Source: Brevibacillus aydinogluensis (lineage in GTDB: Bacteria; Bacillota; Bacilli; Brevibacillales; Brevibacillaceae). Taken from it: a stretch of DNA of 64,000 nucleotides. Shown here piece by piece: positions 15,889 to 25,234 of this stretch. The stretch is taken from NCBI RefSeq assembly GCF_031954365.1, contig NZ_JAUSVZ010000002.1. One strand, 5' to 3'. Under the pieces are notes generated by a model. It ran no database searches. It saw only the letters and a list, made by a program, of their open reading frames with translations, and had not been told where the DNA came from. Each line of letters starts with the position of its first letter. Positions within the stretch are counted from its first letter, which is position 1. The position numbers were made by a program, and so were the translations under genes.

Positions 15889-17526
15889 ATGACACCCTAC
15901 AAGACGCTTTTTGACGTAATTGACCCGAAAATCTACCGCTTTGTCCACATTTGCCAAACGTGCGGCCAGCCCAATTTCCGCACGACCGATCAACCGCAGA
16001 AATGCGCGGCTTGCGATGAGACCCGGTCGTTTGAAGTGCTGCCCTACTACGATCCGTCCCGGGATTACGCCCTCGACGCGGACGAGTACGCGCTCAGCAT
16101 GATGTACGCGCTGTACAAGAAAGGGCTGCACAAAACCGAAGTGGTATTTGACGACTTTTACCGCAAGGCACCCTTCGTCAAACCGACAGGGGATTACCAG
16201 GGCGAGCTGGGCGGGTACGTGGCATTCGGCGGCTTGGAGCAGTTGATTGACATTCTCCAAAACCTGTACTTCAACGAATCGGACATCGCCTACCTGCGCT
16301 CCAAAAACCTGTACGACGAGGACTTTCTCGAAGAGCTGCGAAACCTGCGCTTCACCGGCCATCTGGATGCCATGGAAGAAGGCCAGATCGTCTTCCCCAA
16401 CACCCCCTACATCCGGATCATCGCCCCCGTGATCGAATGCATCTGGATTGAAGCGCAGCTGCTGAATACCATCAACAGCGAGTCGCTGCTGATGACCAAA
16501 GGGGCCCGCATCATCACGGCGACGGACGGGCAGACCGTGATCGAAATGGGCAAACGCCGCGCCCAGGGGCGGGACGCTTCCGTCCAGGGGGCACGAGCCG
16601 CCTACATCGCCGGCTTTCACTTTACGTCCAATCTGAAAGCAGGCAAAAAGTACGGCGTGCCCACAACGGGAACGCACGCCCACCTGTTCGTCCAGTTTTT
16701 CCCCAGCGAGCTGGACGCGTTTCTCGCCTTTGCCGAGGTCTTTCCGGCGAAGTCAATCCTGTTGGTCGACACCTTTGACGTGCTGGGTAGCGGCATCCCC
16801 AACGCGATCAAGACGGCCAAGATCATGGAAGAGCACGGACACAGGCTGAACGGCATCCGGCTGGACAGCGGCGATTTGGCCTACCTGTCCAAGCGGGCGC
16901 GGGAGATGCTGGACAACGCCGGCTTGTCGTACGTAAAAATTGCCGCTTCCAGCGACCTGGACGAGTACACGATCGCTTCGCTCAAGCTGCAGGGGGCCAA
17001 AATCGACGTGTGGGGCATCGGCACGAAGTTCATTACAGCCTATGACAGCCCCGCCCTTGGCGGCGTGCACAAGATCGTCGCCCGCAAAACCGAGCGGGAA
17101 TGGATCGCGCTGATCAAAATCTCGGAGAACCTGGACAAAATCATCAACCCCGGGCTGAAAAAAGTGTACCGCCTCTACGATCGAAACGGCATGGCCAAAG
17201 GCGATTACATCTGTCTGCAGGAAGAGACGCTGGACAACCTTACCGAAATCGTTCTGAAGCACCCGACCAATCCGCTCAAAAGCAAGCGGGTCGTCGACTT
17301 TACGGCAGTGGAATTGCTTCGCCCCATTTTCCGAAACGGTCAGCTTGTCTATCAGAAGCCCACGTTGGACGAGATCAGGGACTTCCACCGCAAGCAGAAA
17401 AGCACGTTCTGGGAAGAATACCTCCGCCTCGACAACCCGGAAGTATACCCTGTCGCCCTGTCCGACCGCTTGCGGGCGTTGAAGGACAAGCTGATTCACG
17501 ACAAGCGGCGCCATTCACTGACGTAA
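15889..17526 (+). CDS. pncB: Nicotinate phosphoribosyltransferase with N-terminal zinc ribbon
   Basis: 545 residues, about 60 more than usual. The standard enzyme begins near residue 60 (YALDADEYALSMMYALYKKG) and continues through VVFDDFYRKAPF, INSESLLMTKGARI, TTGTHAHLFVQFF and GIRLDSGDLAYLSKRAREML. It makes nicotinate mononucleotide from nicotinate and PRPP. Residues 1-58 carry two CxxC pairs (Cys 22, 25, 39, 42) that form a rubredoxin-like zinc ribbon not present in the usual enzyme. The start ATG 15889 has AAGGAG upstream. It lies directly downstream of pncA. Confidence 0.93.
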   Translation: MTPYKTLFDVIDPKIYRFVHICQTCGQPNFRTTDQPQKCAACDETRSFEVLPYYDPSRDYALDADEYALSMMYALYKKGLHKTEVVFDDFYRKAPFVKPTGDYQGELGGYVAFGGLEQLIDILQNLYFNESDIAYLRSKNLYDEDFLEELRNLRFTGHLDAMEEGQIVFPNTPYIRIIAPVIECIWIEAQLLNTINSESLLMTKGARIITATDGQTVIEMGKRRAQGRDASVQGARAAYIAGFHFTSNLKAGKKYGVPTTGTHAHLFVQFFPSELDAFLAFAEVFPAKSILLVDTFDVLGSGIPNAIKTAKIMEEHGHRLNGIRLDSGDLAYLSKRAREMLDNAGLSYVKIAASSDLDEYTIASLKLQGAKIDVWGIGTKFITAYDSPALGGVHKIVARKTEREWIALIKISENLDKIINPGLKKVYRLYDRNGMAKGDYICLQEETLDNLTEIVLKHPTNPLKSKRVVDFTAVELLRPIFRNGQLVYQKPTLDEIRDFHRKQKSTFWEEYLRLDNPEVYPVALSDRLRALKDKLIHDKRRHSLT

Positions 17527-17538
17527 CTGACAACAAAA

Positions 17539-17571
17539 ACACCCCCTCCGAATCATCTGCCGGAGGGGGTG
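17539..17571. terminator. Bidirectional terminator between pncB and glpD
   Basis: ACACCCCCTCCG / CGGAGGGGGTGT stem, 12 bp and perfect. The T run is better on the minus strand, so it serves glpD as well as pncB. Confidence 0.85.
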
Positions 17572-17608
17572 TTAGCATGACCATTTAACTTGGCGCCTCG
17601 CCCGCCTG

Positions 17609-19225
17609 TCAGGGCGTCATGTCGTGGATCTGCTGCTCCAGTTCGCGGCGGTACGCGTCCGCCTGTTCCGCACTCCAGTTTCCGTACTGCTTCATGAAGG
17701 ACAGGATCGGCTCTTTCCAGCGCTTCGCCCACGCGATGTCAAACAGCAGACTGCTCGTGCGGCGAAGCAAAAAGTCCACCGGTGTCACCGCCATCTCCTC
17801 TTCCAGCGCGTACACCAGGGACGTGAACACTTCCAGCGACATCTGGTGCCGCTTTGCTTCCTGCCCGCGCTCGCGGATAATCGCAAACAGGCGGTCTATA
17901 TTGCTGCCATAGCGGCGAACGAGCCGTTCCGCCTCCTCACGACTGAGGCCTGCCGCCATCCCTTCCTCTGTTTTCCTTGCGACAAAGGATGCAAAACCTG
18001 CGGAGCCGCCCACCTTGCCGCCGGACAGCGCAATCCGGTCCGTCGTGCACCCTGCCTGTACGCCCAGTTCCTGTGCGACGATGTTGACCACCTTTTCCGC
18101 CATCTTGCGGTAGCCGGTCAGTTTGCCGCCGGCAATGGTGATCAGACCGCTCGGGGAACGAAACACTTCGTCTTTGCGGGAGATTTCCGAAGCCGACTTG
18201 CCTTCCTCGTAAATCAGCGGCCGTATCCCAGCCCAGCTCGCCTCGATGTCCTCCGCCCGGATGCCCACCTCCGGGAACATGTAATGGATGGCCGAAAGCA
18301 GGTAATCGCGGTCTTCCACCGTCATCACCGGATGGGCCAGATCGCCGTCGTAGGGGGTGTCGGTCGTGCCCACGTAGGTTTTCCCCGCGCGCGGAATGGC
18401 AAACGCCATGCGGCCGTCCGGCGTGTCAAAATAGACGGCCTGACGCAGCGGAAACCGCGCCTGGTCAAAGACGATGTGCACCCCTTTGGTGTGAAAGAGC
18501 CGCTTGCCCTGCAGGGAACCGTCTTTTTCGCGCAATTCATCCACCCACGGACCGGCAGCGTTAACCACTTTTTTTGCGCGGATGGCAAACGTCTCCCCGC
18601 TGATCCGATCGACGGCCTGCACGCCAACGACCTTGCCGTTTTCGTACAGGAACGACTCCGCCTTCACGTAGTTGACCGGCAGCGCCCCGCGGGCCGCCGC
18701 CTCTTTGATCACTTCCAGCGTCAGCCGGGCGTCGTCCGTCTTGTACTCCACGTAGTAACCGCCCGCTTTCAGCTTTTCCTTGCGCAGGAGCGGCTCCATC
18801 TTGAGCGTCTCCTCCCGGCTGAGCATCCGCCGCCGTTCGCTCCGTTTCACTCCTGCCAGCCAGTCGTACAGGTACAGGCCGACAGATGTGGCCAGCCGTC
18901 CGTACGTGCCGCCTTCGATCAGCGGCAGCAGCATCCACTCCGGCTGGGTGACGTGCGGCGCGTTTTCGTAGACGATCGCCCGCTCTTTGCCCACTTCGGA
19001 GACGAGGCGAAACTCCAGCTGCTTCAGGTAGCGCAGCCCGCCGTGAACCAGTTTGGTGGAGCGGGAACTGGTCCCCGCGGCGAAATCCTGCATCTCAATC
19101 AGCCCTGTTTGAATCCCCCTTGCCTGGGCGTCCAGCGCAATCCCCGCTCCGGTGATACCGCCGCCGATCACCAGCAGGTCTACCTCTGTCGATTTGAGTT
19201 GCGCCAGGTGCTCCGCTCGTTTCAT
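17609..19225 (-). CDS. glpD: Aerobic glycerol-3-phosphate dehydrogenase
   Basis: 538 residues from ATG 19225 (AGGGAG upstream; a GTG at 19228 is possible). FAD-binding motif LLVIGGGITGAGIALDAQAR near residue 20. SRSTKLVHGGLRYLKQLEF and the GKLTGYRKMAE region are conserved in GlpD. It is a membrane-associated flavoenzyme oxidising glycerol-3-phosphate to dihydroxyacetone phosphate and feeding the quinone pool. It is downstream of glpK, with a separate leader hairpin and promoter, as in B. subtilis where glpD is controlled by GlpP antitermination. Confidence 0.96.
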   Translation of the reverse strand: MKRAEHLAQLKSTEVDLLVIGGGITGAGIALDAQARGIQTGLIEMQDFAAGTSSRSTKLVHGGLRYLKQLEFRLVSEVGKERAIVYENAPHVTQPEWMLLPLIEGGTYGRLATSVGLYLYDWLAGVKRSERRRMLSREETLKMEPLLRKEKLKAGGYYVEYKTDDARLTLEVIKEAAARGALPVNYVKAESFLYENGKVVGVQAVDRISGETFAIRAKKVVNAAGPWVDELREKDGSLQGKRLFHTKGVHIVFDQARFPLRQAVYFDTPDGRMAFAIPRAGKTYVGTTDTPYDGDLAHPVMTVEDRDYLLSAIHYMFPEVGIRAEDIEASWAGIRPLIYEEGKSASEISRKDEVFRSPSGLITIAGGKLTGYRKMAEKVVNIVAQELGVQAGCTTDRIALSGGKVGGSAGFASFVARKTEEGMAAGLSREEAERLVRRYGSNIDRLFAIIRERGQEAKRHQMSLEVFTSLVYALEEEMAVTPVDFLLRRTSSLLFDIAWAKRWKEPILSFMKQYGNWSAEQADAYRRELEQQIHDMTP

Positions 19226-19290
19226 CACGCATCACTCCCTGTTCTACTTTATCGATGGGTCAACCCGAACAGTCCGGAAAAAACACAAAC

Positions 19291-19332
19291 GACCACCAAT
19301 CCCTCCTTGCCTGCAAAGAAGGATCAGTGGTC
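19291..19332 (-). promoter_or_regulatory. glpD leader terminator, putative GlpP antitermination target
   Basis: On the minus strand an imperfect hairpin GACCACTGATCCTTCTTT / AAGGAGGGATTGGTGGTC, followed by a T-rich tail (GTTTGTGTTTTTT), lies between the glpD promoter and glpD. In Bacillus, GlpP bound to glycerol-3-phosphate lets polymerase pass such a leader terminator. A glpP gene lies upstream in this same cluster. Confidence 0.7.
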
Positions 19333-19373
19333 GACTCCGTATCTCAGACCATCCGTATGAACTTATCGCGTAC

Positions 19374-19393
19374 AGTATACCACATGCGGCCGA

Positions 19394-19402
<9 letters not shown>
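19374..19402 (-). promoter_or_regulatory. Candidate glpD promoter
   Basis: On the minus strand TTCAAA (19397-19402, overlapping the glpK stop), 17-bp spacer, TATACT (19374-19379). It is placed correctly to read through the leader hairpin. Confidence 0.55.
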
Positions 19403-20887
<1,485 letters not shown>

Positions 20888-20950
20888 CCGTCACATATCC
20901 TCCTTTATCGTTTCCCGATCATCTCTGCCTCAATCAGCTTGGGCCGACCG

Positions 20951-21658
20951 CTATCCGAACAAGGCCTTGAAGACGAGCGCTCCCGCCGTCCCGCCGACGA
21001 TCGGCCCCACGACCGGAATCCAGGCGTAGCCCCAGTCAGATGTGCCTTTGCCCGGGATCGGCAGAACAAAGTGGGCGAGACGAGGCCCCAGATCGCGCGC
21101 CGGATTGATCGCGTAGCCGGTGGTCCCGCCGAGCGACATGCCGATGGCGACGATAAAAAATCCGACGATCAGCGGATTGAGCCCTTCGGTAAACGTGTTG
21201 CTGCCGATAGCCAGCAGGCCAAACACGAGGAAAAACGTGCCCAGTCCTTCGCTGAGAATATTCGCAAATGTGTGTCGAATCGCCGGAGCTGTGCAGAATA
21301 CTGCCAGCTTGGCCGCCGGGTCAGCAGTTTCTCTCCAGTGCGGCAGGTAGTACAGGTAGACAAAGATTGCTCCCAAAAACGCCCCGGCCATCTGGGCCAA
21401 AATGTACCCGGGCACGAGCTCCCAGGCAAACGAGCCAATTGACGCAAACGCAATGGTAATGGCCGGATTAAAATGGCCGCCGCTGATGGCCCCGACCGCG
21501 TATACGGCAAAGGCGACAGCAAACCCCCAGCCCAAGGTAATCACGATCCACCCGCTGTCTTTTGCCTTTGACTTGTTCAGCACGACTCCCGCCACGACGC
21601 CGTCCCCGAGAATCACCAGCATCATGGTCCCGATCAGTTCCGCCCAATACGCCGACAT
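20951..21658 (-). CDS. glpF: Glycerol uptake facilitator (aquaglyceroporin)
   Basis: 235 residues from ATG 21658 (GGAGG upstream). Six membrane helices and two NPA half-helices: GGHFNPAITIAF and GYAINPARDLGPRLAH. The Asp after the second NPA motif (NPARD) marks glycerol-conducting members rather than strict water channels. First gene of glpFKD, read from a promoter with a cre site and through a long leader hairpin. Confidence 0.95.
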   Translation of the reverse strand: MSAYWAELIGTMMLVILGDGVVAGVVLNKSKAKDSGWIVITLGWGFAVAFAVYAVGAISGGHFNPAITIAFASIGSFAWELVPGYILAQMAGAFLGAIFVYLYYLPHWRETADPAAKLAVFCTAPAIRHTFANILSEGLGTFFLVFGLLAIGSNTFTEGLNPLIVGFFIVAIGMSLGGTTGYAINPARDLGPRLAHFVLPIPGKGTSDWGYAWIPVVGPIVGGTAGALVFKALFG

Positions 21659-21751
21659 CTTGTTCCTCCATTCTCTTTTTTTAATATTTATGACGAGTCT
21701 GGACTGGTTTTCCCTCTTTTGCTGTTCACCTCCACTGGAAGAAAACAGAAA

Positions 21752-21815
21752 ATCCACCTATTTATCCACGGTTTAAGTCCACAGGAACTTAAACACAGGG
21801 AATATATAGGTGGAT
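21752..21815 (-). promoter_or_regulatory. glpF leader terminator, putative GlpP antitermination target
   Basis: On the minus strand the arms GATCCACCTAT and ATAGGTGGATTTT enclose an inner hairpin GTTTAAGT / ACTTAAAC, followed by a T-rich tail (TTTTCTGTTTT). It sits between the glpF promoter and glpF. A leader terminator of this kind is relieved by GlpP in Bacillus; the glpP gene ends about 75 bp upstream of it. Confidence 0.75.
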
Positions 21816-21852
21816 CTCCTGATCTCATCCGACATATGAACTTCTGTAATCA

Positions 21853-21881
21853 ATCTTATGCGGTCGTGAAAGCGTTGTCAA
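21853..21881 (-). promoter_or_regulatory. glpFKD promoter
   Basis: On the minus strand TTGACA (21876-21881), 17-bp spacer, TAAGAT (21853-21858). The -35 lies within the cre site. Confidence 0.75.
21867..21880 (-). promoter_or_regulatory. cre site (CcpA operator) over the glpF promoter
   Basis: On the minus strand TGACAACGCTTTCA matches the cre consensus TGWNANCGNTNWCA at every position. Its overlap with the -35 implies carbon catabolite repression of glycerol uptake by CcpA. Confidence 0.75.
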
Positions 21882-21888
21882 TCATTTT

Positions 21889-22437
21889 TTACAGCTGTTT
21901 CCACAAGTTTCGATCGGAGGTGGTGACGGCGATGGCTCCTGCCGCCAGAGCGCTCTCGATCTCCTCCCGGGTGCGGATAAACCCGCCTACGATGATCGGA
22001 ATTTGAATCTGTTCGCGAATTTCCGTAATAATGTGCGGCATGACCCCCGGAAGGACTTCGACGAAATCGGGTTTTGTCTGCTCAAGGATTTTGTAGCTCG
22101 TCTCCAGCGCGCCGGAGTCCAGCAGAAACAGGCGCTGCACCGTGACCAAGCCCTTCTTTTTGGCGGTCGTGATCACCTGCGAACGGGTGGAAATGACGCC
22201 GGCCGGCTTGATCTCCTGACAAAGAAACAGTGCGCCGTGCTCGTCGTTTTTCAATCCCTGCACCAGATCGGCATGCAGCCACAGCTTTTTTCCGTGCCGG
22301 CGTGCCAGGTCGGCGATGCTTTTCAGTTGGCAGATATGGCTCTCCAGCAAAATGATCGTCTCGTACCGGCTTTCCAGGACGCGTTCAAATTCTTTCATTT
22401 GGCGAATGGCCGGCAAGATGGTTTGCGAACCCAGCAT
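21889..22437 (-). CDS. glpP: Glycerol uptake operon antiterminator
   Basis: 182 residues from ATG 22437 (GAGGAC upstream). The protein has the GlpP pattern throughout: ILLESHICQLKSIADLARRH, KLWLHADLVQGLKNDE, GVISTRSQVI and the TIM-barrel-like phosphate region PIIVGGFIRTREEIESALAAG. GlpP binds glycerol-3-phosphate and the leader mRNAs of glp genes to prevent termination. It lies immediately upstream of its two apparent target leaders, one before glpF and one before glpD. Confidence 0.94.
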   Translation of the reverse strand: MLGSQTILPAIRQMKEFERVLESRYETIILLESHICQLKSIADLARRHGKKLWLHADLVQGLKNDEHGALFLCQEIKPAGVISTRSQVITTAKKKGLVTVQRLFLLDSGALETSYKILEQTKPDFVEVLPGVMPHIITEIREQIQIPIIVGGFIRTREEIESALAAGAIAVTTSDRNLWKQL

Positions 22438-22526
22438 GACTTGTCCTCATCCCCTTGAAGAAGAAGTGCTCCGCTTTTATCATGCCAAAAAATCCCGGCG
22501 AATGCGATGGGGAGTTGGATGCTAGT

Positions 22527-23819
22527 TTACGGCCCCGCACTCCCGCCGTCAGCATCTTGATCATCGGCCGCCTCCAGCACGGGATAAAGCCGCGTTTCGA
22601 GGCCGAAATCCCGTTCCAAAAGCCCAACGTGCTCCTCCTGCAGTCCGGCAGCGAGCAGGCCCACACGCAGGACGCTGCCCGAATCGTACTGGACGGTCAT
22701 CCTGCGGACGGAGACACCCGCCCGTTCGAGAAACAGCAGTACCTGCTCCGGCGTCACGCCAGCCGCTGTCCCTGCCAGACAGCAGAAGTCGAGGCCGGAT
22801 GAGAGGCGGCTGGACGGGACCGCCTCCGGCCGTTCACGCCAAGCGGGATGAGGCGCAAACGGTTGGGTCAGCAAGTAGGCCAGATCTTCCACAACCGCGC
22901 TGGCAGTCGGCAATTCGCCCGCCCCTTTGCCGGTGAACAAAAGGTCGCCGACGAGACTGCCTTCCACCTGTACGGCATTGTACGCATCCTGGATGCGCGC
23001 CAGCGGATGCTCCAGCGGCACCAGCGTCGGCCGCACGGACAGGTGCAGGCCGCCGTTTCCCTGGTGGGCTTGCGCCAGCAGTTTGATCCGATACCCCAGT
23101 TCCTTCGCCAGCCGGATGTGGCTCTGCGAGACTTCAACAATCCCCTGCCGCTCAATGGCTGACAGGGGCAGCGACTCCCCGAACACGAGCTGTGCCAGAA
23201 TGTACAGCTTGTACAAGGCGTCCCAGCCTTCCACGTCGGAGCTCGGGTCTGCCTCCGCATACCCCAGTTCCTGTGCCCGCTTCAACACATCGTCGTAGGG
23301 AAGCTGGGCCTCCTCCATCTGCGACAGGATAAAGTTGGTCGTCCCGTTGAGGATGCCGCACACCTTTGTAATATCGTTGGTTCTGAGGAATTGACGGAGC
23401 ACCCCAAGGATGGGAATTCCCCCCGCGACGCTGGCTTCATAGGCGAGATGGACGCCGTGCCGGTTGGCCAGTTCCACCAGCTCCGCGCCGCGTTTGGCCA
23501 GCAGCTCCTTGTTGGCCGTCACCACATGACAGCCCTTCTCGATCAGCGACCGTACGTAGTCGTAGGTCGGTTCCACGCCGCCCATCACTTCCACGACGAT
23601 GTCTACGTCGCTTTCCATAACGTCGGCAAACCGTGTCGTCAACAGCGATGGCTCCACCTGCACGGCCCGCTGCTTCCGCGAGTCGCGCACCAGCGCCTTG
23701 ACGATTTCGATGCGCTTGCCCAACCGGGCCGACAGCTTCTCCTGCTGCGAACGGATTGTCTTGACCACCCCGCCGCCTACCGTTCCCAATCCCAATAAGC
23801 CTACTTTTACCACACTCAT
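22527..23819 (-). CDS. hom: Homoserine dehydrogenase
   Basis: 430 residues from ATG 23819 (GGGTGG upstream, moderate). The NAD(P)-binding motif GLLGLGTVGGGVVKTI starts at residue 7. EVMGGVEPTYDYV, VVTANKELLAKRGAELVELA, GGIPILGVLRQFL, GILNGTTNFILSQME and GYAEADPSSDVEGWDA are the catalytic-domain signatures. It reduces aspartate semialdehyde to homoserine on the threonine/methionine branch. The C-terminal 80 residues sit where an ACT domain is expected but match it poorly. Transcription is controlled by two consecutive SAM-I riboswitch-terminator units, which ties the gene to methionine supply. Confidence 0.95.
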   Translation of the reverse strand: MSVVKVGLLGLGTVGGGVVKTIRSQQEKLSARLGKRIEIVKALVRDSRKQRAVQVEPSLLTTRFADVMESDVDIVVEVMGGVEPTYDYVRSLIEKGCHVVTANKELLAKRGAELVELANRHGVHLAYEASVAGGIPILGVLRQFLRTNDITKVCGILNGTTNFILSQMEEAQLPYDDVLKRAQELGYAEADPSSDVEGWDALYKLYILAQLVFGESLPLSAIERQGIVEVSQSHIRLAKELGYRIKLLAQAHQGNGGLHLSVRPTLVPLEHPLARIQDAYNAVQVEGSLVGDLLFTGKGAGELPTASAVVEDLAYLLTQPFAPHPAWRERPEAVPSSRLSSGLDFCCLAGTAAGVTPEQVLLFLERAGVSVRRMTVQYDSGSVLRVGLLAAGLQEEHVGLLERDFGLETRLYPVLEAADDQDADGGSAGP

Positions 23820-23857
23820 GTTTTTCCACCCCGTTTTTTGTTTGTACAACATGAAAA

Positions 23858-23883
23858 AGCCTTCTTCGGATTCGAAGAAGGCT
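23858..23883 (-). terminator. Terminator of the promoter-distal SAM-I riboswitch (next to hom)
   Basis: On the minus strand AGCCTTCTTC / GAAGAAGGCT stem followed by TTTTTC. The 5' side of the stem can pair alternatively with the GAAGAAGGCT stretch just after the aptamer, the expected antiterminator arrangement. Confidence 0.8.
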
Positions 23884-23904
23884 GGTGTGCATTGTGCTCG
23901 AGCC

Positions 23905-24020
23905 TTCTTCTCATCTCTCAAGACACGCGTGTCTTGCAGGAATTGGCACCTGGTCACGCACCGCGTGACGGTTGCCGGGCTTCATCGGGCCAGTCCCTCC
24001 ACCTCTCTGGATAAGAAGAA
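23905..24020 (-). ncRNA. SAM-I (S-box) riboswitch, second of tandem pair
   Basis: On the minus strand the aptamer runs from CTTATCCAGAGAGG through GGAGGGACTGGCCC, GATGAAGCCCGGCAACC and GGTGCCAATTCCTGC to GAGAGATGAG. All conserved S-box segments are present. It is about 90 nt upstream of hom and followed by its own terminator. High S-adenosylmethionine should stabilise the aptamer and allow termination. Confidence 0.95.
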
Positions 24021-24054
24021 GTCCTATGAAATTTTGAAACAGAAAAATAAAAAA

Positions 24055-24077
24055 ACCTTCTCCGACAAGAAGAAGGT
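24055..24077 (-). terminator. Terminator of the promoter-proximal SAM-I riboswitch
   Basis: On the minus strand ACCTTCTTC... / GGAGAAGGT stem followed by TTTTTTT. It lies between the two aptamers, so each aptamer has its own terminator. Confidence 0.75.
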
Positions 24078-24100
24078 CTGCGTCCATATCAATCAAACCC

Positions 24101-24212
24101 GCTTCTTATCTGTCAAGACACCTGTCTTGCAGGAATTGGCACCTGGTCACGCACCGCGTGACGGTTGCCGGGCTTCATTGGGCCAGTCCCTCCGCCGCTC
24201 TGGATAAGAACA
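24101..24212 (-). ncRNA. SAM-I (S-box) riboswitch, first of tandem pair
   Basis: On the minus strand CTTATCCAGAGCGG, GGAGGGACTGGCCC, AATGAAGCCCGGCAACC, GGTGCCAATTCCTGC and the closing GATAAG are all present. The core is nearly identical to the second copy, including the inner stem GTCACGCGGTGCGTGAC, so the pair looks like a duplication. It begins about 20 nt after the hom promoter. Confidence 0.95.
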
Positions 24213-24232
24213 GTGTTTAACTCTTGGGTATC

Positions 24233-24261
24233 ATTGTAAAGAATCACAGGTTGTTCGTCAA
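24233..24261 (-). promoter_or_regulatory. hom promoter
   Basis: On the minus strand TTGACG (24256-24261), 17-bp spacer, TACAAT (24233-24238), placed just before the first SAM-I aptamer. Confidence 0.75.
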
Positions 24262-24305
24262 CAAAAATCTGGCAGACCGGCATTTCGCCGGTCGAGGTCG
24301 TGGAC

Positions 24306-24458
24306 ATGATGGCAGAGGGGCTTTTGACCGCAACAGGCTGCATACCGCCTGAGCTGATCGATTCGATCCTGTTTCTGCCCCGGCTGGAAGCCCGCGGCAT
24401 GAAGTGGGACGTGAGCGAAAAAACCTCCCCCTCCTGCAGATTAGGTAGCACGTAAGTT
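24306..24458 (+). other. Unresolved short open frame between hom and pyr regions
   Basis: A plus-strand frame beginning MMAEGLLTATGCIPPELIDS has protein-like composition and GC-rich third positions. It stays open upstream of its ATG and has no convincing ribosome binding site. A minus-strand frame also covers this stretch but runs into the hom promoter and riboswitch. It may be a remnant of a lost gene or chance. I do not recognise either translation. Confidence 0.2.
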
Positions 24459-24470
24459 GACATAAACGCG

Positions 24471-24506
24471 AAAAAGGACGGCGTCGTCAGAGCGGCCATC
24501 CTTTTT
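24471..24506. terminator. Terminator of the pyr operon
   Basis: Twelve-bp stem AAAAAGGATGGC / GCCGTCCTTTTT with one G-T wobble, 68 bp after the pyrE stop. The T run is present on both strands. Confidence 0.85.
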
Positions 24507-24573
24507 CTTGACCAGCAGTCGCTGAGGTACAAAATTTTTTTATCCAGTCCGTTCGGACATGCATCATGACCGG

Positions 24574-25209
24574 TTACGCATAAAAGCTGCGAGGGGCTTT
24601 GCGCCAGTCGGCCAACAGGCTCTCCTGCTCAGCCGTAATGACGCCGCGCTCGCGTGCCGTCTCGAGCAGTGCAGTGTAGTGGGAAAGCGTCGCGACCGGG
24701 ATGCCTTCCTCCCTAAAGAGGGCTTCCGCTTCTGGAAACTGGTAGCTGAAGATCGCTACCACGCCGAGCACGTCGCCTCCCTCCGCCTGGACGGCCTTTG
24801 CCGCTTTGAGCGAGCTGCCGCCGGTGGAGATCAGATCCTCGATGACCACCACTTTTTGACCTGCGGCCAGCACGCCTTCCAGTTGATTCTGCCGCCCGTG
24901 CCCCTTTGCCTTGTCGCGCACGTAGATCATCGGCAGGTCCAGCAGTTCTGCCACCCAGGCAGCGTGCGGGATGCCTGCCGTCGCCGTTCCGGCAATTACT
25001 TCCACCTGCGGAAAATGTTCGCGGATCACCTCGGCAAACGCCTGGGCAATCCGGCGGCGGACCGGCGGATGGGACATCGTGAGCCGGTTGTCGCAGTAGA
25101 TCGGCGACTTGATGCCGGATGTCCAGGTATACGGCTGGTCCGGGCGCAGGTGAACGGCGCCGATCTCCAGCAGGTGTCCCGCTATTTCTTTGGCTGTCGT
25201 GGTATTCAT
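24574..25209 (-). CDS. pyrE: Orotate phosphoribosyltransferase
   Basis: 211 residues. The PRPP-binding loop KVVVIEDLISTGGSSLKAAK is present, together with the N-terminal GHLLEIGAVHLRPDQPYTWT, GIKSPIYCDNRLTMS and the flexible loop VRDKAKGHGRQNQLEG. It joins orotate to PRPP to give OMP, the fifth step of pyrimidine synthesis. Last gene of the operon, 25 bp after pyrF. Confidence 0.97.
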   Translation of the reverse strand: MNTTTAKEIAGHLLEIGAVHLRPDQPYTWTSGIKSPIYCDNRLTMSHPPVRRRIAQAFAEVIREHFPQVEVIAGTATAGIPHAAWVAELLDLPMIYVRDKAKGHGRQNQLEGVLAAGQKVVVIEDLISTGGSSLKAAKAVQAEGGDVLGVVAIFSYQFPEAEALFREEGIPVATLSHYTALLETARERGVITAEQESLLADWRKAPRSFYA

Positions 25210-25234
25210 CCTATCCTCTTCCCTTCGCGTACGT

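Noticed and set aside
23905..24212. The repeated leader units as a T-box or as a simple tandem repeat
   Set aside because: No T-box sequence (TGGNACCGCG) is present, and every conserved S-box segment is found in both copies, so they are SAM-I riboswitches.
24113..24532. A 139-codon minus-strand frame covering the first SAM-I riboswitch
   Set aside because: It runs through the hom promoter, the aptamer and the pyr terminator. Those elements explain the conserved sequence; the frame has no ribosome binding site.
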